Part shown: positions 6,680-8,410 of the stretch, piece after piece
Position numbering within the stretch: the first letter of the stretch is position 1
Layout of the letters: every line of letters begins with the position of its first letter
From: an uncultured Clostridia bacterium
GTDB lineage: Bacteria > Bacillota > Clostridia > Christensenellales > Borkfalkiaceae
Assembly (NCBI GenBank): GCA_944354085.1
Contig: CALVPW010000072.1
Span: 1 to 8,410, forward strand
Reading direction: 5' to 3'
DNA length: 8,410 bases
Translations under genes and position numbers: made by a program
The notes under the pieces: model-generated
The model's input: only the letters and a program-made list of their open reading frames with translations
Database searches by the model: none
Told to the model about the DNA's origin: nothing

Positions 6680-7140
6680 AGGAAAACCCATTGCACGGCT
6701 GCGCCCGGCAATCGGTTTTCCTCGCCGCCGCTGTTTTCGCAACAGCTTAGCCCGCGGCGGCTCACCTTTCTGCATAAGCCGCGTGAGCGGCAAACAGGGG
6801 CGCAAAAGGCATAACGCAGTGACGCCTTTTGCCACGTTATTTTAGCAAGGACACAGAAATTGCTTTTGCTATCATTATGACGCAAGCAAAATCGCATTTT
6901 GCGCCAGCGCCCCGCATTTGCGCATATCTGCGCTCTTGCGGAATGAGTGAAGACGGCGATGCCATGACTGTTACAACATATCGCCGCCGAGAGGTGAGCG
7001 CGTACGTTATGCCGACAGCCCCTGCGGGGCTTCGGGGTATGCGCGAACTAAGAAATTGCCATTTCAGAGGCAATTTCGTGACCGAAACCGCGCTTTTCAT
7101 TGGCGCGGTTGAGACAAACAGGCGGTCAGCCGCTTGCGGC
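6680..7140. repeat. Series of internal hairpins in the hslV-hslU element
   Basis: Back-to-back inverted repeats fill this interval. The main ones are 6680-6694 with 6708-6722 (14 of 15 pairs), 6724-6735 with 6741-6761 (CTGTT/AACAG inside GCCGCCG/CGGCGGC), 6778-6782 with 6787-6791, 6802-6810 with 6824-6832 (GCAAAAGGC/GCCTTTTGC), 6886-6892 with 6896-6902, 6920-6924 with 6929-6933, 6954-6960 with 6980-6986, 7012-7022 with 7026-7035 (one bulge), 7052-7060 with 7069-7077 (GAAATTGCC/GGCAATTTC) and 7086-7093 with 7103-7110 (AACCGCGC/GCGCGGTT). The stems differ in sequence, so this is not a tandem array of a single REP-type unit. GGCATAACG at 6808-6816 and GCTCACCT at 6760-6767 recur in inverted orientation at 7005-7013 and 6992-6999. 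Confidence 0.8.
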
Positions 7141-7169
7141 GTACCCGCAGGTTTTCTCTTCCATTCGGA

Positions 7170-7201
7170 AGATTTTCTTCCGTCAGTTCGGAAGAAAATC
7201 T
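7170..7201. repeat. Right terminal hairpin of the hslV-hslU element
   Basis: A perfect 13-bp inverted repeat: AGATTTTCTTCCG (7170-7182), loop TCAGTT (7183-7188), CGGAAGAAAATCT (7189-7201). Read in reverse complement, its loop is the AACTGA of the left terminal hairpin and 24 of 32 bases are identical. An overlapping alternative hairpin, TCTTCC (7157-7162) with GGAAGA (7167-7172), could compete with it. It begins 9 bases past the hslV stop on the transcribed strand and has no U-tract. Confidence 0.9.
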
Positions 7202-7210
7202 CCGAGTACG

Positions 7211-7744
7211 TCACACCGTTTCGCAAATGATATGGTCGTTGGTGAACACGCAGATCTCCGAAGCGATCTTCAGGGACTTTTTTGCGATCTCCTCCGCAGA
7301 GAAGTCGGTGTTCTGCGCGAGCGCCCGCGCCGCCGCCAGGGCGTAGTTGCCGCCCGAACCGATGGCGCAGATGCCCTCGTCCGGCTCGATGACCTCGCCC
7401 GTACCCGAGAGGATGAGCAGCGTATCCTTGTCGGCGGTGATCATCATGGCGTTGAGCTGCCTGCCCAGCTTGTCGCTGCGCCACAGCTCCGCCAGCTCCA
7501 CCGCGGAGCGCATCAGGTTGCCCGCAAACTTGTTGAGCATCCCCTCGAAGCGCTCAGAGAGCGCAAAGGCGTCCGTCACCGAACCCGCGAATCCCAAAAT
7601 GACCTTGCCGCCGTAGATGCGGCGCACCTTGATCGCAGTATTCTTGAAGATGACCGATTCGCCCATCGTGACCTGTCCGTCGCCCGCAATGGCGGTGACG
7701 CCGCCGCGTTTGACGGCGCAGATGGTCGTTCCGTGAAATTCCAT
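7211..7744 (-). CDS. hslV: ATP-dependent protease peptidase subunit HslV (ClpQ)
   Basis: HslV is the proteasome-like N-terminal-nucleophile peptidase that forms a double hexamer capped by HslU. The 177-residue product begins MEFHGTTICAV. The Thr-Thr pair at 6-7 marks the processing point, so Thr6 should become the catalytic N-terminal threonine after removal of a five-residue prosegment. Conserved blocks are GDGQVTMG (21-28), IKVRR with the probable active-site lysine 39, GFAGSVTDAFAL (51-62) and IGSGGNYALAAA (128-139). The C-terminus ICVFTND matches the family's ending, so the gene is complete. A strong AAAGGAGG site stands just before the ATG, and the gene starts 11 bases after the trmFO stop. 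hslU is its functional partner but lies 597 bases further on. No xerC/codV-type recombinase gene separates it from trmFO, unlike the Bacillus order. Confidence 0.98.
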   Translation of the reverse strand: MEFHGTTICAVKRGGVTAIAGDGQVTMGESVIFKNTAIKVRRIYGGKVILGFAGSVTDAFALSERFEGMLNKFAGNLMRSAVELAELWRSDKLGRQLNAMMITADKDTLLILSGTGEVIEPDEGICAIGSGGNYALAAARALAQNTDFSAEEIAKKSLKIASEICVFTNDHIICETV

Positions 7745-7755
7745 GGTTTCCTCCT

Positions 7756-8410
7756 TTATTCGGCAAGGGCGGCGCGGAAGCGTTCGATCTCGGCAAGCGC
7801 GCGCTCTGCCATGAGCCTCTTTTTTTGTGTTTTATCTCTGACGTCCAGCCCGCGCAGAATGCCGTAGTTGGCATTCATGGGCTGGAAATGCCTGTTTTCC
7901 GTGGCAATGTAGCGCGACAGCGCGCCCATGACGCTCTCATCGGAGGGCAGAACAGGCTGCCTGCCGCGCAGTCTGCGCAGGCAGTGGATGCCCGCGAGCA
8001 TCCCGCTCGCCGCGCTCTCCACATATCCCTCCACGCCCGTCATCTGCCCCGCAAAGAAGAGCATGGGCGCATCCTTTGCGGAAAAATCGGCGTTAAGAAC
8101 GCGCGGGGAATCAAGAAACGTGTTGCGGTGCATGACGCCGTAGCGCACGAACTGTGCGTTCCTGAGCGCGGGGATGAGGGAGAACACCCGCTTCTGTTCG
8201 CCGAATCTGAGATTGGTCTGACACCCCACAAGGCCGTAGAGCGTTCCCTCCGCATTCTCGCGACGCAGCTGCAGCACGGCGTACGGGCGTTTTCCCTCCC
8301 CGTCCGCAAGCCCCACGGGTTTGAAGGTGCCGAAACGCAGGCTGTCCCGTCCGCGGGACGCCATCACCTCAACGGGCATACAGCCCTCGAAGATCTCCCG
8401 CTTTTCAAAG
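7756..8410 (-). CDS. trmFO: TrmFO, folate-dependent tRNA (uracil-54-C5)-methyltransferase, C-terminal part
   Basis: TrmFO is a flavoprotein that makes ribothymidine-54 in the T-loop of tRNA, with methylene-tetrahydrofolate as carbon donor and FADH2 as reductant. The frame is open to the window edge, so the N-terminal half, including the FAD Rossmann motif, is outside; about 218 residues are visible. Reading in from the edge, the protein shows FEKREIFEGCMPVEVMASRG, whose FEGC cysteine (codon 8380-8382) corresponds to the reported catalytic cysteine of this family. RFGTFKPVGL follows, then FAGQMTGVEGYVESAASGMLAGIH, typical of the second FAD-contacting region, and FQPMNANYGIL near the C-terminus. 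An internal ATG at 8379 lies inside the conserved FEGC motif and is not the start. hslV follows after 11 bases, so the genes are probably cotranscribed. Confidence 0.96.
   Translation of the reverse strand, partial: FEKREIFEGCMPVEVMASRGRDSLRFGTFKPVGLADGEGKRPYAVLQLRRENAEGTLYGLVGCQTNLRFGEQKRVFSLIPALRNAQFVRYGVMHRNTFLDSPRVLNADFSAKDAPMLFFAGQMTGVEGYVESAASGMLAGIHCLRRLRGRQPVLPSDESVMGALSRYIATENRHFQPMNANYGILRGLDVRDKTQKKRLMAERALAEIERFRAALAE

Larger units (their letters stand above)
6638..7201. mobile_element. MITE-like, hairpin-rich palindromic element between hslV and hslU
   Basis: These 564 bases hold no gene I can support. Instead they consist of at least ten consecutive hairpins and are clearly AT-richer in places than the flanking genes (21 G or C among the 60 bases at 6841-6900). 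Both ends are 13-bp-stem hairpins in inverted orientation (6638-6669 and 7170-7201). Similarity continues inward to GAAAACC on the left (6682-6688) and GGTTTTC on the right (7150-7156), giving imperfect terminal inverted repeats of about 50 bases. The block starts 9 bases after the hslV stop and ends 24 bases before the hslU start. The remaining bases would make a normal 33-base hslV-hslU spacer, as expected for an insertion. No transposase and no clear target-site duplication are visible, so a non-autonomous element is inferred. A structured non-coding RNA within the hslVU transcript is the main alternative. Confidence 0.55.

Noticed and set aside
6634..6897. Minus-strand 87-codon ORF in the hslV-hslU gap
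   Set aside because: It is a Cys/Arg-rich translation of the inverted repeats, with no clear ribosome binding site before its ATG and no recognisable domain.
6638..7201. CRISPR array or REP/BIME cluster in the hslV-hslU gap
   Set aside because: There are no regularly spaced identical repeats. Successive hairpins differ in sequence and size, so it is neither a CRISPR array nor a tandem REP array.
6829..7230. Plus-strand 133-codon ORF across the hairpin element
   Set aside because: It has no domain, runs through several hairpins and into the 3' end of hslV on the other strand. It is better explained as chance reading through repeat DNA, though such ORFs may be annotated as hypothetical proteins in multi-copy elements.
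6837..7484. Minus-strand 215-codon frame overlapping the second half of hslV
   Set aside because: It is an out-of-frame reading of hslV continuing into the repeat element. The in-frame hslV carries all the family motifs.
7100..7867. Plus-strand open frame antisense to hslV and part of the hairpin element
   Set aside because: It spans a known gene on the other strand, has low-complexity Arg-rich content, and is not supported by a ribosome binding site or family motif.

Overview
The window looks like part of a chromosome from a GC-rich bacterium, most likely a member of the Bacillota (Clostridia-like). The reasons are the trmFO-hslV-hslU gene order, which recalls the trmFO-codV-codW-codX-codY locus of Bacillus, the strong AAGGAGG-type ribosome binding sites, and the sigma-A-like promoters and U-tract terminators. 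The lineage is an inference from gene content. Every recognisable gene lies on the minus strand, so the genes read from high to low coordinates.

Layout in transcription order. (1) 8410-3681: the C-terminal part of trmFO (tRNA m5U54 methyltransferase), hslV (protease subunit), a 597-bp gene-free stretch, hslU (AAA+ unfoldase of the same protease), hisS (histidyl-tRNA synthetase) and trxA (thioredoxin). This group ends at a hairpin plus U8 terminator (3643-3672). (2) 3611-2247: glyA (serine hydroxymethyltransferase) as a single-gene unit, with a good promoter (TTGCAA-17-TATAAT) and a clean terminator. (3) 2163-1: a patatin-like lipid hydrolase, a membrane-anchored ComEC-type metallo-beta-lactamase-fold protein and the start of aroC (chorismate synthase). 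This unit has its own promoter (TTTACT-17-TAAAAT) downstream of phased A/T tracts, and an ATGA overlap joins its first two genes.

The genes are mostly housekeeping: tRNA modification and charging, protein quality control, redox, one-carbon metabolism and the shikimate pathway. TrmFO uses methylene-tetrahydrofolate, which GlyA makes, so these two are metabolically linked, although they lie in separate transcription units.

The unusual part is 6638-7201, between hslV and hslU, which normally sit next to each other. It is an AT-richer block built almost entirely of consecutive hairpins. It is bounded by two 32-nt hairpins in inverted orientation that share the same loop and differ only by four compensated base pairs. 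No transposase or credible ORF lies inside. I read it as a non-autonomous, MITE-like palindromic element inserted in the hslVU operon. A structured RNA embedded in the hslVU transcript is the main alternative.
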